Shown here: positions 10,001-16,714 of the stretch, piece by piece
Layout: each line of letters begins with the position of its first letter
Numbering within the stretch: the first letter of the stretch is position 1
Assembly: GCA_949291555.1 (NCBI GenBank)
Contig: CASEWE010000013.1
Span: 1 to 55,309 of the forward strand
DNA: 55,309 nt
Direction of reading: 5' to 3'
DNA from: an uncultured Bacteroidales bacterium
Lineage (GTDB): Bacteria; Bacteroidota; Bacteroidia; Bacteroidales; P3
Notes under the pieces: generated by a model
Told to the model about the DNA's origin: nothing
Seen by the model: the letters and a program-made list of their open reading frames with translations, nothing else
Databases searched by the model: none
Program-made: the position numbers and the translations under genes

Positions 10001-10156
10001 GCCCGGACCGCCGCATACGAAAAGAAGCAGTGCATGCAGGTGCTCTACTTGCTGCACCGGGTCATGCAGCCTTATGCCGCCGAGGCCGGGGTCGGGGCCT
10101 GCTTGACGGAAATACAAGACAAAATCGATGAATATGGATACTCAGCAAGAGGCTAA
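7061..10156 (+). CDS. DUF2723 multi-pass membrane protein, probable GT-C glycosyltransferase (copy 2)
   Basis: This 1,031-residue paralogue of the preceding gene has the same architecture and motifs at the same positions: WWDCGEYI at 33-40 and GHPPGAPTF at 49-57. It also has NQPSTEPRERDY, GWDDHDRS and GDNDTFPLWYCQ, then a divergent soluble C-terminal region. The copies agree closely in the membrane half and less in the C-terminal part, which suggests the same chemistry on different acceptors or a heteromeric enzyme. The start is the ATG at 7061, 66 bases after the previous stop, so the two are probably cotranscribed. The 3' end overlaps the next gene by 29 bases. Function is inferred from the TMEM260/DUF2723 relationship and not shown for this protein. 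Confidence 0.88.
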   Translation: MKHFQRWNNLVGWILWLAAFAVYAATAERTVSWWDCGEYISTSGKLMVGHPPGAPTFQILGCIARIFTFGNEQLSAFAVNILSALCSSFTILFLYWTLSMLAGKLVRHLCKEKGQEPGLFHQRLIYAASAIGALAYTFSDTFWFSSAEGEVYAMSSFFTALTFWAILKWESQAGQAGNLRWIVFVAFLIGLAIGVHLLNLLVIPAMVYTIYYKNFKHSREGFWLSALVSVFAVAFILWGIIPWTLRLAGFFEIFFVNRAGLPFHSGTLIFFFLVAGLLAFGLWQTRRKGKVLLNTAFLCLSFLLIGYSSFLTLVIRSNASVPINENEPKDALSLLAYLNREHYGSRPLLYGQYYNARVEGYKEGSPRYLRDDSSGKYEPIGFGRGEYVYDKAHCGIFPRMYSSQNSPARPHVDYYRFWSGSDAVEGTPRPTALENLRFLVRYQAGWMYFRYFMWNFAGRQNNVQGLGYNPDGSRDLLRGNWLSGIGFIDRWRLGPQDGLPDYLAGNPGRNTFFFLPLLLGLCGLFYQYRQRRHDFFVVFLLFFMTGLAIVLYLNQPSTEPRERDYAFAGSFYAFSIWIGLGVVALVQGLSAWLSRKWALVAALPVCMAVPGLMAWQGWDDHDRSRRTAAYDFGRNALLSCEPDAILIANGDNDTFPLWYCQEMEGIRTDVRIVNSALAYSYWHLKPLFHKVYQSDPVRFSLPYGQTYGPASKDYVYKGDADLGEHVDLGQVLAYVGSPNPATKQFAADGERYSVFPVSKVKVRVDAEDLLRKGLVTPLQAESVLPEILFEVKPGSGALYRHELAFLDIFASNKFDRPLHFMNQYAQKDLFPMDLLSQGEGSVYRLVPYLNPNRQAVGNNGINTEKGYDLFVNRFRWGNLQDPKTAVDPESQAYAVTVRYQHVQLARALTFEGKTDSARRVLDKCLEFFPHGKVPFDGVMAYVVEEYLRAGFAEEALQVGATLLGSYSGRLAHLDRFPERFARTAAYEKKQCMQVLYLLHRVMQPYAAEAGVGACLTEIQDKIDEYGYSARG

Positions 10157-10619
10157 GCTTCCCGATCCGGTTTCGCCCGGGGAAGGGAAACGACCGCCGA
10201 CATTGACGCTTTTGTGCGTGCTGACTTTTATCGGCAGCGGTTTTTCGGCCTTGTCGCAATTCATGCTATGGGTCATGTTCCCTGCCTTGCAGGACCTTTT
10301 TGCCGGAGGCGCGTTCGACTCTTATTTTTCCATGGTTCCCTACGCCCGGGAAAGCATGGAGCAGCTGCTTTCTTCCTGGCGGCATTACTATGCCTTGCTG
10401 TTCCTCTTGTACGGGGCCTCGCTGGCGGGGGCGGTCCTGATGTGGAAACTCCGCCGGAACGGATTCCATGTTTACACGATTGCGCAGTGCTTGCTGTTGA
10501 TCGTGAGCGTGCTCATGGCTCCAGAAGCGGGATTCCCGTGGGGAAGCCTGGTTTGGACGGCTTTGTTCGTGGGCATGTATGCCGTGCATTTGCGCTACCT
10601 GCACGCCAAGGAGGCCTGA
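10128..10619 (+). CDS. Small four-helix membrane protein of unknown function
   Basis: The 163-residue protein has about four hydrophobic segments (roughly 24-46, 78-98, 105-125 and 131-150) after a polar, proline-containing N-terminus. It overlaps the end of the second DUF2723 gene by 29 bases, so translation is probably coupled and the protein may work with those enzymes. Two start codons lie close together (10128 and 10134). I do not recognise the family. A similar arrangement, a short membrane protein behind a GT-C-like gene, would fit an accessory or donor-handling role, but that is a guess from position. Confidence 0.75.
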   Translation: MNMDTQQEAKLPDPVSPGEGKRPPTLTLLCVLTFIGSGFSALSQFMLWVMFPALQDLFAGGAFDSYFSMVPYARESMEQLLSSWRHYYALLFLLYGASLAGAVLMWKLRRNGFHVYTIAQCLLLIVSVLMAPEAGFPWGSLVWTALFVGMYAVHLRYLHAKEA

Positions 10620-10689
10620 AACCGGCTTTCTATGAGGCGGCAAACGCGTTTCGGGGGCCGCATTCCCCGGCAATCCGGAAATTCCGCTT

Positions 10690-10734
10690 CCGGGATAGGA
10701 CAGCTCCCGGGATAGGACAGCTCCCGGGATAGGA
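10690..10734. repeat. 17-bp tandem repeat, three copies
   Basis: The core CCGGGATAGGA starts at 10690, 10707 and 10724 (period 17, linker CAGCTC). It lies in the 194-base gap before the MFS transporter. Confidence 0.85.
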
Positions 10735-10806
10735 CGGTTTCCGTAGAGGCGGCACCCGCAAAGACGGTTTCCGTAGAGACGGCTCCGCAGAGGCGGTTTC
10801 CGCAAA
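10734..10806. repeat. 30-bp imperfect tandem repeat before the MFS gene
   Basis: ACGGTTTCCGTAGAG starts at 10734 and again at 10764 (period 30). A third partial copy, GGCGGTTTCCGCA, lies at about 10792-10804. The array ends 8 bases before the MFS start codon, so it would be in the leader of that mRNA. Confidence 0.75.
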
Positions 10807-10813
10807 ATAGAAG

Positions 10814-12253
10814 ATGTTTCATAAAAAAAATAAAACCATGACAGAAAAAATCCAAAAGGTTTTGAGCGATTCCCCGGCTGCACGGTGGTCGGCTTTGATC
10901 TTGCTCGCATTGATGATGTTTTTCGCGTACATGTTCGTGGATGTCATGTCGCCCTTGCAGACCCTCGTGGAATCCAAGCGCGGCTGGACTCCCGATGTGT
11001 TCGGGACGTATGCCGCGTCCGAGTACATCTTGAATGTATGCGGCTTCCTGATTCTGGCAGGCATCATTCTCGACAAATGCGGCGTGCGTTTCACAGGAAC
11101 GCTGTCGGCTTCGTTGATGGTGATAGGCGCTGCCATCAAGTTCTACGCGGTGAGCGACCTCTTCCAGGGGACAGGGCTTGAGCAATGGCTGGGTTCCTGG
11201 TGGACGGCCCTTCCCGGCAATGCCAAGCTGGCCTGCCTGGGCTTCATGATTTTCGGCTGCGGTTGCGAAATGGCGGGAATCACGGTCTCGCGGGCCATAG
11301 CCAAATGGTTTGCCGGCAAGGAAATGGCCCTCGCCATGGGCTTGGAAATGGCCATTGCCCGTTTAGGGGTATTTGCCGTGCTTTCCCTTTCCCCGTTCAT
11401 TGCCATGAAATTCGACAATTCGGTGGTGGCGCCCATTGCCTTCTGCACGGTGCTTTTGCTGGTAGGTCTTATCAATTTCTTGGTTTTCCGTGTCATGGAC
11501 GCCAAATTGGATCGGCAGACAGGGGCCGGCAAGGAAGCGGCTTCGGCCGAAGACCAATTCAAGTTCAGCGACATCAAGGCGATTTTCAGCAGCAAGATGT
11601 TCTGGCTTATCGCCCTGCTTTGCGTGCTGTATTATTCGGCTATCTTCCCCTTCCAGCGCTACGCTACCAATTTCCTGGAATCCACCCTGACGATTCCGGC
11701 CGACGAGGCCGCCAACCTTTTCCGTTGGTTCCCGATCCTGGCCATGGTGCTCACGCCTCTTTTGGGTTCCTTTATCGATTACAAGGGGAGAGGAGCTTCG
11801 ATGCTGATGATCGGGGCCTTGATCATGGTGGTTTGCCATCTTTCCTACGCGCTGGTCCTGCCGAATTTCCCGGACAAATGGTTCGCCTTGCTGATTACCG
11901 TTGTGCTCGGGGTGTCGTTCTCGTTGGTTCCGGCCGCTTTGTGGCCCAGCGTGCCCAAAGTGATAGACGGGAAGATTTTAGGCAGCGCTTACGCCCTTAT
12001 CTTCTGGATTCAGAATATCGGCTTGTGCTTCGTGCCCAAGATTATCGGGAACGTGCTCAATTCGGTGAACCCCGGCGTTGCGCAGGCCCGCGATTTGGCC
12101 ATGCAGCAAGGCACGGCGCTCCCGGCCTACGACTACACGGTTCCGATGCTGATTTTCGCTTCGTTCGGCGTGGTGGCTTTCATCCTGGGCATCTGGCTCA
12201 AGCGGGAAGACAAAGTGAAAGGCTACGGCTTGGAATTGCCTAACGTGAAATGA
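10814..12253 (+). CDS. MFS transporter, MFSD1-like
   Basis: The 479-residue protein has about 12 hydrophobic segments typical of the major facilitator superfamily. The first pair surrounds FVDVMSPLQTLVESKRGW, and the loop after helix 2 carries LDKCGVRFTG, the D-x-x-G-R/K-type MFS signature. It resembles the Bacteroidota MFS group related to lysosomal MFSD1; the substrate is unknown and could be a peptide, sugar or organic acid. Two starts are possible, 10814 and 10838 (MTEKIQK); the earlier is given. Tandem repeats fill its upstream region, and a terminator follows at 12411-12438. It appears to be a single-gene unit. Confidence 0.85.
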   Translation: MFHKKNKTMTEKIQKVLSDSPAARWSALILLALMMFFAYMFVDVMSPLQTLVESKRGWTPDVFGTYAASEYILNVCGFLILAGIILDKCGVRFTGTLSASLMVIGAAIKFYAVSDLFQGTGLEQWLGSWWTALPGNAKLACLGFMIFGCGCEMAGITVSRAIAKWFAGKEMALAMGLEMAIARLGVFAVLSLSPFIAMKFDNSVVAPIAFCTVLLLVGLINFLVFRVMDAKLDRQTGAGKEAASAEDQFKFSDIKAIFSSKMFWLIALLCVLYYSAIFPFQRYATNFLESTLTIPADEAANLFRWFPILAMVLTPLLGSFIDYKGRGASMLMIGALIMVVCHLSYALVLPNFPDKWFALLITVVLGVSFSLVPAALWPSVPKVIDGKILGSAYALIFWIQNIGLCFVPKIIGNVLNSVNPGVAQARDLAMQQGTALPAYDYTVPMLIFASFGVVAFILGIWLKREDKVKGYGLELPNVK

Positions 12254-12720
12254 CAGGCGTGAAGGAATAACAGGCGGGAAGCGCATTCCGTTTTTCGGGA
12301 ACCGGGGAGCGGACGCCGGCCCGCGTTGTCCGCGTTGCCACCGGCGGACCGGTGGGAGGAAGGCGGTTGAGGCTTGCTTTTGGCGGGAAAAGGATTCACC
12401 TTTCGAGGCCAAGGGCGGTTTCGACCGCCTTTTGTTTTTTTGAGTCTTGTTTGTTCGGAATGTCGCCCTGTCGCCCGCTTTGCGTCCGTCCGGGCGCGTT
12501 ACCTGCAGCTGCATCCGGGCGAAGGAATGTCCCGGCGCTTGCGGATTGTTTCCGGCAGCGGGTAATCGTGCTTGGCGGCTAAGGGTGCTTGGCTTTCGGC
12601 GCCTGGCTTTGGGCGGACGGCGGGAATAGGAACGCGGAACCGTTCGGAGGCAGGGCAAAGCGCGTTCGGTTTTCGGAATGGGGCGGATGGAAAGGGCTGC
12701 TGTTTCCCGGAAGGAGGTGT
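12254..12720. other. 467-base intergenic region between convergent genes
   Basis: This stretch lies between the MFS transporter and the convergently transcribed CapD-like gene. Apart from the hairpin terminator at 12411-12438, it is GC-rich sequence with no supportable gene. Confidence 0.65.
12411..12438 (+). terminator. Rho-independent terminator after the MFS gene
   Basis: A 9-bp stem (12411-12419 with 12424-12432) closes on a TTCG tetraloop and is followed by a T-rich tract. It is about 160 bases beyond the MFS stop codon. Confidence 0.7.
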
Positions 12721-14697
12721 TCAAGCGGCCGACGAGGCTTCGGGCCGTTCTTCCTGCATCCGGACCCCGGAGGGTTTCCGGCCGTGGTCGAGCTGGGTGA
12801 ATACGGAATTGTTGCTTACGTATTCGGGAATGATTTCTTTGGCTTTGCTTACCACGGCATTCGATTGATAGGAAGTAGCCAGGCGGATGAGTTCGTCGTA
12901 ATCGGGCAGGAGGCTCTCGAAATCGTATGTCCGGGCATTGGCGATGCGGATTTTCTTGTGCGAAGTGGGGCGGGTATGCTCGATCGAACTGAGCACTTCC
13001 TCGTAGAGCTTTTCCCCCGGGCGCAGTCCCGTGTATTCGATCCGGATGGTATCGAGCGTGTACCCCGAAAGCTGAATCATCTTTTTCGCCAAATCGGCGA
13101 TTTTTACCGGGGTTCCCATGTCGAACACCATGATATCGCCGCCATTGCCGATGTTGGAAGCTTCCAGGACTAAGAGGCACGCTTCCTTTATCGTCATGAA
13201 ATACCGGGTGATTTCCGGGTGGGTCACCGTTACCGGGCCGCCCTTTGCAATCTGGGCCTCGAAGCGGGGAATGACCGAACCCTGGCTGCCGAGGACATTG
13301 CCGAAGCGCGTGGTTATGTATTGGGTCCGGCCCTTGACCTGGCCGGCTTTTATGGCATGATCCAGGCTTTGCACGTAGATTTCGGCCAAGCGTTTCGAAG
13401 CCCCCATCACGTTGGTGGGGTTGACCGCCTTGTCGGTAGAAACCATGACGAACTTTTCGGCATCGAACTCCAAAGCCGTGTGGGCGATGTTCATCGTGCC
13501 CCTGACATTGACGATGAAAGCCTCGTTCGGGTTGAGCTCCATGAGGGGGACATGCTTGTAGGCGGCCGCATGGAAAACGATTTGCGGGTGGTGGAGGTTG
13601 AAAAGGTATTGCAGCCGTTCCTTTGAGCGCACATCGCCCACCATGGGCACCAGTTTCAGGCCGGGAACGGTCTCTTCCAGTTCCAGGCGGAGGTTGTGGA
13701 TGCCGGTCTCGCAATTGTCGAAAAGCACCAGCTTGCCCACCTGGAAAGAGGCTATCTGACGGCAAAGCTCGCTTCCGATGGAGCCGGCCGCGCCTGTTAC
13801 CAGGACCGTCTTGTCTTTCAGGTCCTGGGCTATTTTCTCGGTATTGATCCGGATTTCGTCCCGGCCCAGCAGGTCGGAGATATTCAGGTTCCGGACCTGG
13901 GGAACCGAGGATTTCCACTTCCCGATGGGCGGGATGGTGAACAGCTTGAGCTTTTGCTCCATGCAATAGGCGATCAACCGGTTCCTTTCCGCCCAGATGT
14001 CGGATTGGTGGGTGAAAAGGATGCCTTCGATGTATTCCTTTTCGATGATCCGCATCAGATCGGTCGTTTTCCGGATCACGTAGACCGGAAGGTTCCCGAT
14101 GGAATAGGTGTCGCCTCTTTTGGAAAATTTGAGATAGCCGCCAATCACGTATTTGGACTGGGCGTTCAGGTTCATGATATTGGAAAGGGCTATGTCGTTG
14201 GCATTGACCCCGTAGATGAGCACTTTCTGGCGCGATTTGGTGAACTCGTTGAGGGTGAGCTGGTAAAAAAGCACTACGGCCAGCCGCGAAATGACCAGAG
14301 TGCAGAACGAAAACATGAAATCGGCCGCCACGGCCATGCCCGTTTCGCGCGGGGAAATTTCCGCTACGATGAAGCATACGGCCAAGGTGGTGAGGACGGT
14401 TTTTGTCAGCAACGCCGCGGCGATCCGCCAGATGGATTGGAACGAAGTATGCCGGATGATGTTCTTGTAGGTCTTGAACAAGAGGAATCCCACCGTGCTG
14501 GCCAAGAGGCTGATCAAGACGATTTCGAAGAGGATTCTTTTCCCTAAGTCCGTGTTGAAAATCGAGCAGGCGAGCAAGTATGCCCCTCCGGTGCCGATGC
14601 CGGAGACAATCAGGTCGAACGCGAAAACGAACCACCTATTGATATAGGGGATGCCGATGATGCGTTTCGAGATTCTGCGACCCAAGGCTATTGCCAT
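12721..14697 (-). CDS. CapD/WbpM-type membrane nucleoside-diphosphate-sugar 4,6-dehydratase/epimerase
   Basis: The 658-residue protein has four N-terminal membrane helices (about 20-145), a first Rossmann-like domain (KVLIYGVNAND, 158-168) and a catalytic SDR-type domain. The NAD(P)-binding loop is TGAAGSIGSE (301-310). HAAAYKHVPLME lies at 376-387, and the active-site region STDKAVNPTNVMGASKR at 420-436 carries Met in place of the usual catalytic Tyr of SDR enzymes, as in WbpM/FlaA1-type dehydratases. This family acts on UDP-N-acetylglucosamine or related nucleotides to supply deoxy-aminosugars for capsule, LPS or glycoprotein glycans. The gene appears monocistronic here, not inside a polysaccharide cluster. 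The substrate is inferred from the family. Confidence 0.92.
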   Translation of the reverse strand: MAIALGRRISKRIIGIPYINRWFVFAFDLIVSGIGTGGAYLLACSIFNTDLGKRILFEIVLISLLASTVGFLLFKTYKNIIRHTSFQSIWRIAAALLTKTVLTTLAVCFIVAEISPRETGMAVAADFMFSFCTLVISRLAVVLFYQLTLNEFTKSRQKVLIYGVNANDIALSNIMNLNAQSKYVIGGYLKFSKRGDTYSIGNLPVYVIRKTTDLMRIIEKEYIEGILFTHQSDIWAERNRLIAYCMEQKLKLFTIPPIGKWKSSVPQVRNLNISDLLGRDEIRINTEKIAQDLKDKTVLVTGAAGSIGSELCRQIASFQVGKLVLFDNCETGIHNLRLELEETVPGLKLVPMVGDVRSKERLQYLFNLHHPQIVFHAAAYKHVPLMELNPNEAFIVNVRGTMNIAHTALEFDAEKFVMVSTDKAVNPTNVMGASKRLAEIYVQSLDHAIKAGQVKGRTQYITTRFGNVLGSQGSVIPRFEAQIAKGGPVTVTHPEITRYFMTIKEACLLVLEASNIGNGGDIMVFDMGTPVKIADLAKKMIQLSGYTLDTIRIEYTGLRPGEKLYEEVLSSIEHTRPTSHKKIRIANARTYDFESLLPDYDELIRLATSYQSNAVVSKAKEIIPEYVSNNSVFTQLDHGRKPSGVRMQEERPEASSAA

Positions 14698-14828
14698 TTC
14701 CTTGTCTCCAATGAAAAGAAGTTCGAACCGCGAAGTTACAAAATAATTTCGTACGCTCGCTTTTCAGGGAAAGCATGGCGCGCGGCCACCGGCAAGCGCG
14801 CCATCGGGGCGTGGAGAGGAAAAGAAGA

Positions 14829-14852
14829 GGGGGAGGGAAAGAGGGTAGGGGG
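14829..14852 (+). other. G-quadruplex-type motif
   Basis: Five G, one A, three G, a 5-base loop, three G, two bases, then five G form a four-tract G3+ motif on the plus strand. It lies next to the palindrome at 14861-14917. Folding is not shown. Confidence 0.5.
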
Positions 14853-14860
14853 ATAAGGAA

Positions 14861-14917
14861 TAGCAGGGAAAAGGAAAAGGCTTCCGCATTGCGGAAGCCT
14901 TTTCCTTTTCCCTGCTA
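14861..14917. terminator. 28-bp-arm perfect palindrome downstream of susD
   Basis: Bases 14861-14888 are the exact reverse complement of 14890-14917, separated by one base. The arms include A-rich and T-rich tracts next to a GC core, so a transcript from either side could form a terminator hairpin. It begins about 25 bases past the susD stop, which makes it the likely end of the susCD transcript. The arm length is well beyond an ordinary terminator. Confidence 0.75.
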
Positions 14918-14941
14918 TCGGGGAATGATGGGGCAGGAAGC

Positions 14942-16636
14942 CTATAGGACATTCCCTTCATCGTCCAAGCCGCTGCCATTGGTGGGAAGCAGATCGTCTT
15001 CGGAAATGGTGTAGGTATTGCCCACTTTCCGGTCCCAAGCGTTGTTCTGCCAGTTTTCGGAATCCTGGGTGCCGTTGTCGAACAAGCCGTGGCCGTTGGC
15101 CCATTGTTCGGAAGCGGTTTCCGAATAGGGAACCGGCAGGGCGAAGCGGGCCAGGTTGTAGTTGCCGAAGTAAATCCGGAATTGTTGGTTTTGGTCACCG
15201 GATGTTCCCGGGCGGTTCAAGCGGATGCCGTACGCGCTGTTCCGGCGCAGATCCGACCAGCGGAAGCCTTCCCCGGCGAGTTCCTTGGCGCGCTCGTCCA
15301 GCACGATTTCAATCAATTCATCGGCCGTGTTCCTCGAACCGTAGTTGTAAGGGGCGCCTTCGATGTCGGCAAGAGCCTTCACGCTCGTGTCGCGGGCTTC
15401 GAGCACTTTGAGCAAGGCGTTGAGCGTATTGGCCTTGTCGCCTTGGGCCGCGTAGGCTTCGGCTTGGATCAGGTACAACTCCGGAACGCGCATCAAGGGC
15501 ACGTTGAAAACCCCGTTGGCATTGGGGTACTTCAAGCAGCAGGATTTGTCTCCGGGTTTTTCCGGATAGAGGTTCTTGCGGATGTCGTTGGTCTTGAACA
15601 AGTCCCGAATCTTCTTGGTGATGGTTCCGCCATAGGAAGCGAAATAGTTCTGGAGGCTGTTGGCCGAAAGGTTGTCCTGGGCATCGTAGTTGAGCGTCCA
15701 GATGTCTTCGTTGGAAGCCACGTTCTCGCTATAGGAAGCCGACAAGGTTTCGAACGTGCTGTACAGTTCCTCCGAGGTTCCGGTGGGAAGGTTGTCGAGC
15801 GCGTTCTGAGCCGCGGTGAGGGCATTCTGGTAGTCGTGCTGGGCCAGGAACACGCGGGCCTGCATCACATAAGCGGCGCACTTGGTGGGGAAGAAGCGGG
15901 CTTCCTGGGCATTGGTGTAAGTGGTGCTGCCCGAGAGGTCGAAATAGTGGATGGCTTCCTCCAGCGTGCGGTGGAGGGACTTGAACGAAGCATCGAGCGT
16001 GCTCATGTTGGCCACATCGGAGGGGTTTTCCGAAAGCGGTTTCTCATCGATGAGGATGATGCCCACTTTGGTGTTGGGCCTCGATCCCGGAACCGTACCG
16101 GCATTGCCGGTACCCAAGTTGTAATCCACGCAGAAGTACTGGGTCAGGTAAAATTCGGCAAAAGCCTTCATTACCCCCGATACCCCGATGGCGTTCTGCA
16201 GCCTGCGGATCTGATCCGTCTTCAAGCCCAAGCCGGCAGAGTCGGCCAAAAGCCGTTTGGCCGAATAGATGGTCTGGGTGGCTGCCGCGGAAATGGCGTA
16301 GCTGTTGGCCCAAAGCGGGGAAACATCGCCAAGGTCGGGAACGATATCCCATCTTTCGAAGGCTTCCATGTGTCCGGCGCTTCCGCGGCTCGCCGTGCTG
16401 ACCATGTCGGTCATCAGTTCTCCGGCTATGATGGCGTTACGTCCCATGTAACCGTAAGAAGAAATCATGCTCATCGTGCCCACGACCGTGGAGGGGAGCA
16501 TGTCGGGGTCGTTCAAGACCACGTTCGTTTCAAGAGCGGTGGTAGGAGTCCTTTCCAGGAACTCTTTCGAGCACGAGGAGAAGATCATAGCCGGGATTAT
16601 CGCCACCGCCATTCCTATTTTTTGTATTCTTTTCAT
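14942..16636 (-). CDS. SusD/RagB family outer-membrane nutrient-binding lipoprotein
   Basis: The 564-residue protein begins with a lipoprotein signal, MKRIQKIGMAVAIIPAMIFS then SC, giving a lipidated Cys at residue 22. The body has the SusD/RagB pattern: an N-terminal region after KEFLERTPTT, a TPR-rich centre (AARVFLAQHDYQNAL-like helices), and a C-terminal region with DERAKELAGEGFRWSDLRRN, a hallmark of the family. It would cap the SusC channel encoded immediately upstream (78-base gap) and bind the ligand. No glycoside hydrolase, sulfatase or regulator lies beside it, so the substrate cannot be inferred; it may be a glycan, glycopeptide or peptide. Confidence 0.95.
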   Translation of the reverse strand: MKRIQKIGMAVAIIPAMIFSSCSKEFLERTPTTALETNVVLNDPDMLPSTVVGTMSMISSYGYMGRNAIIAGELMTDMVSTASRGSAGHMEAFERWDIVPDLGDVSPLWANSYAISAAATQTIYSAKRLLADSAGLGLKTDQIRRLQNAIGVSGVMKAFAEFYLTQYFCVDYNLGTGNAGTVPGSRPNTKVGIILIDEKPLSENPSDVANMSTLDASFKSLHRTLEEAIHYFDLSGSTTYTNAQEARFFPTKCAAYVMQARVFLAQHDYQNALTAAQNALDNLPTGTSEELYSTFETLSASYSENVASNEDIWTLNYDAQDNLSANSLQNYFASYGGTITKKIRDLFKTNDIRKNLYPEKPGDKSCCLKYPNANGVFNVPLMRVPELYLIQAEAYAAQGDKANTLNALLKVLEARDTSVKALADIEGAPYNYGSRNTADELIEIVLDERAKELAGEGFRWSDLRRNSAYGIRLNRPGTSGDQNQQFRIYFGNYNLARFALPVPYSETASEQWANGHGLFDNGTQDSENWQNNAWDRKVGNTYTISEDDLLPTNGSGLDDEGNVL

Positions 16637-16714
16637 CTGAATTGTCTATTAATCGTTTTGTTTGTTTTTCGGCGGCAGGGGAGGTTTTCCCCTGCCGGCA
16701 GTTCTGGTTCCGGG

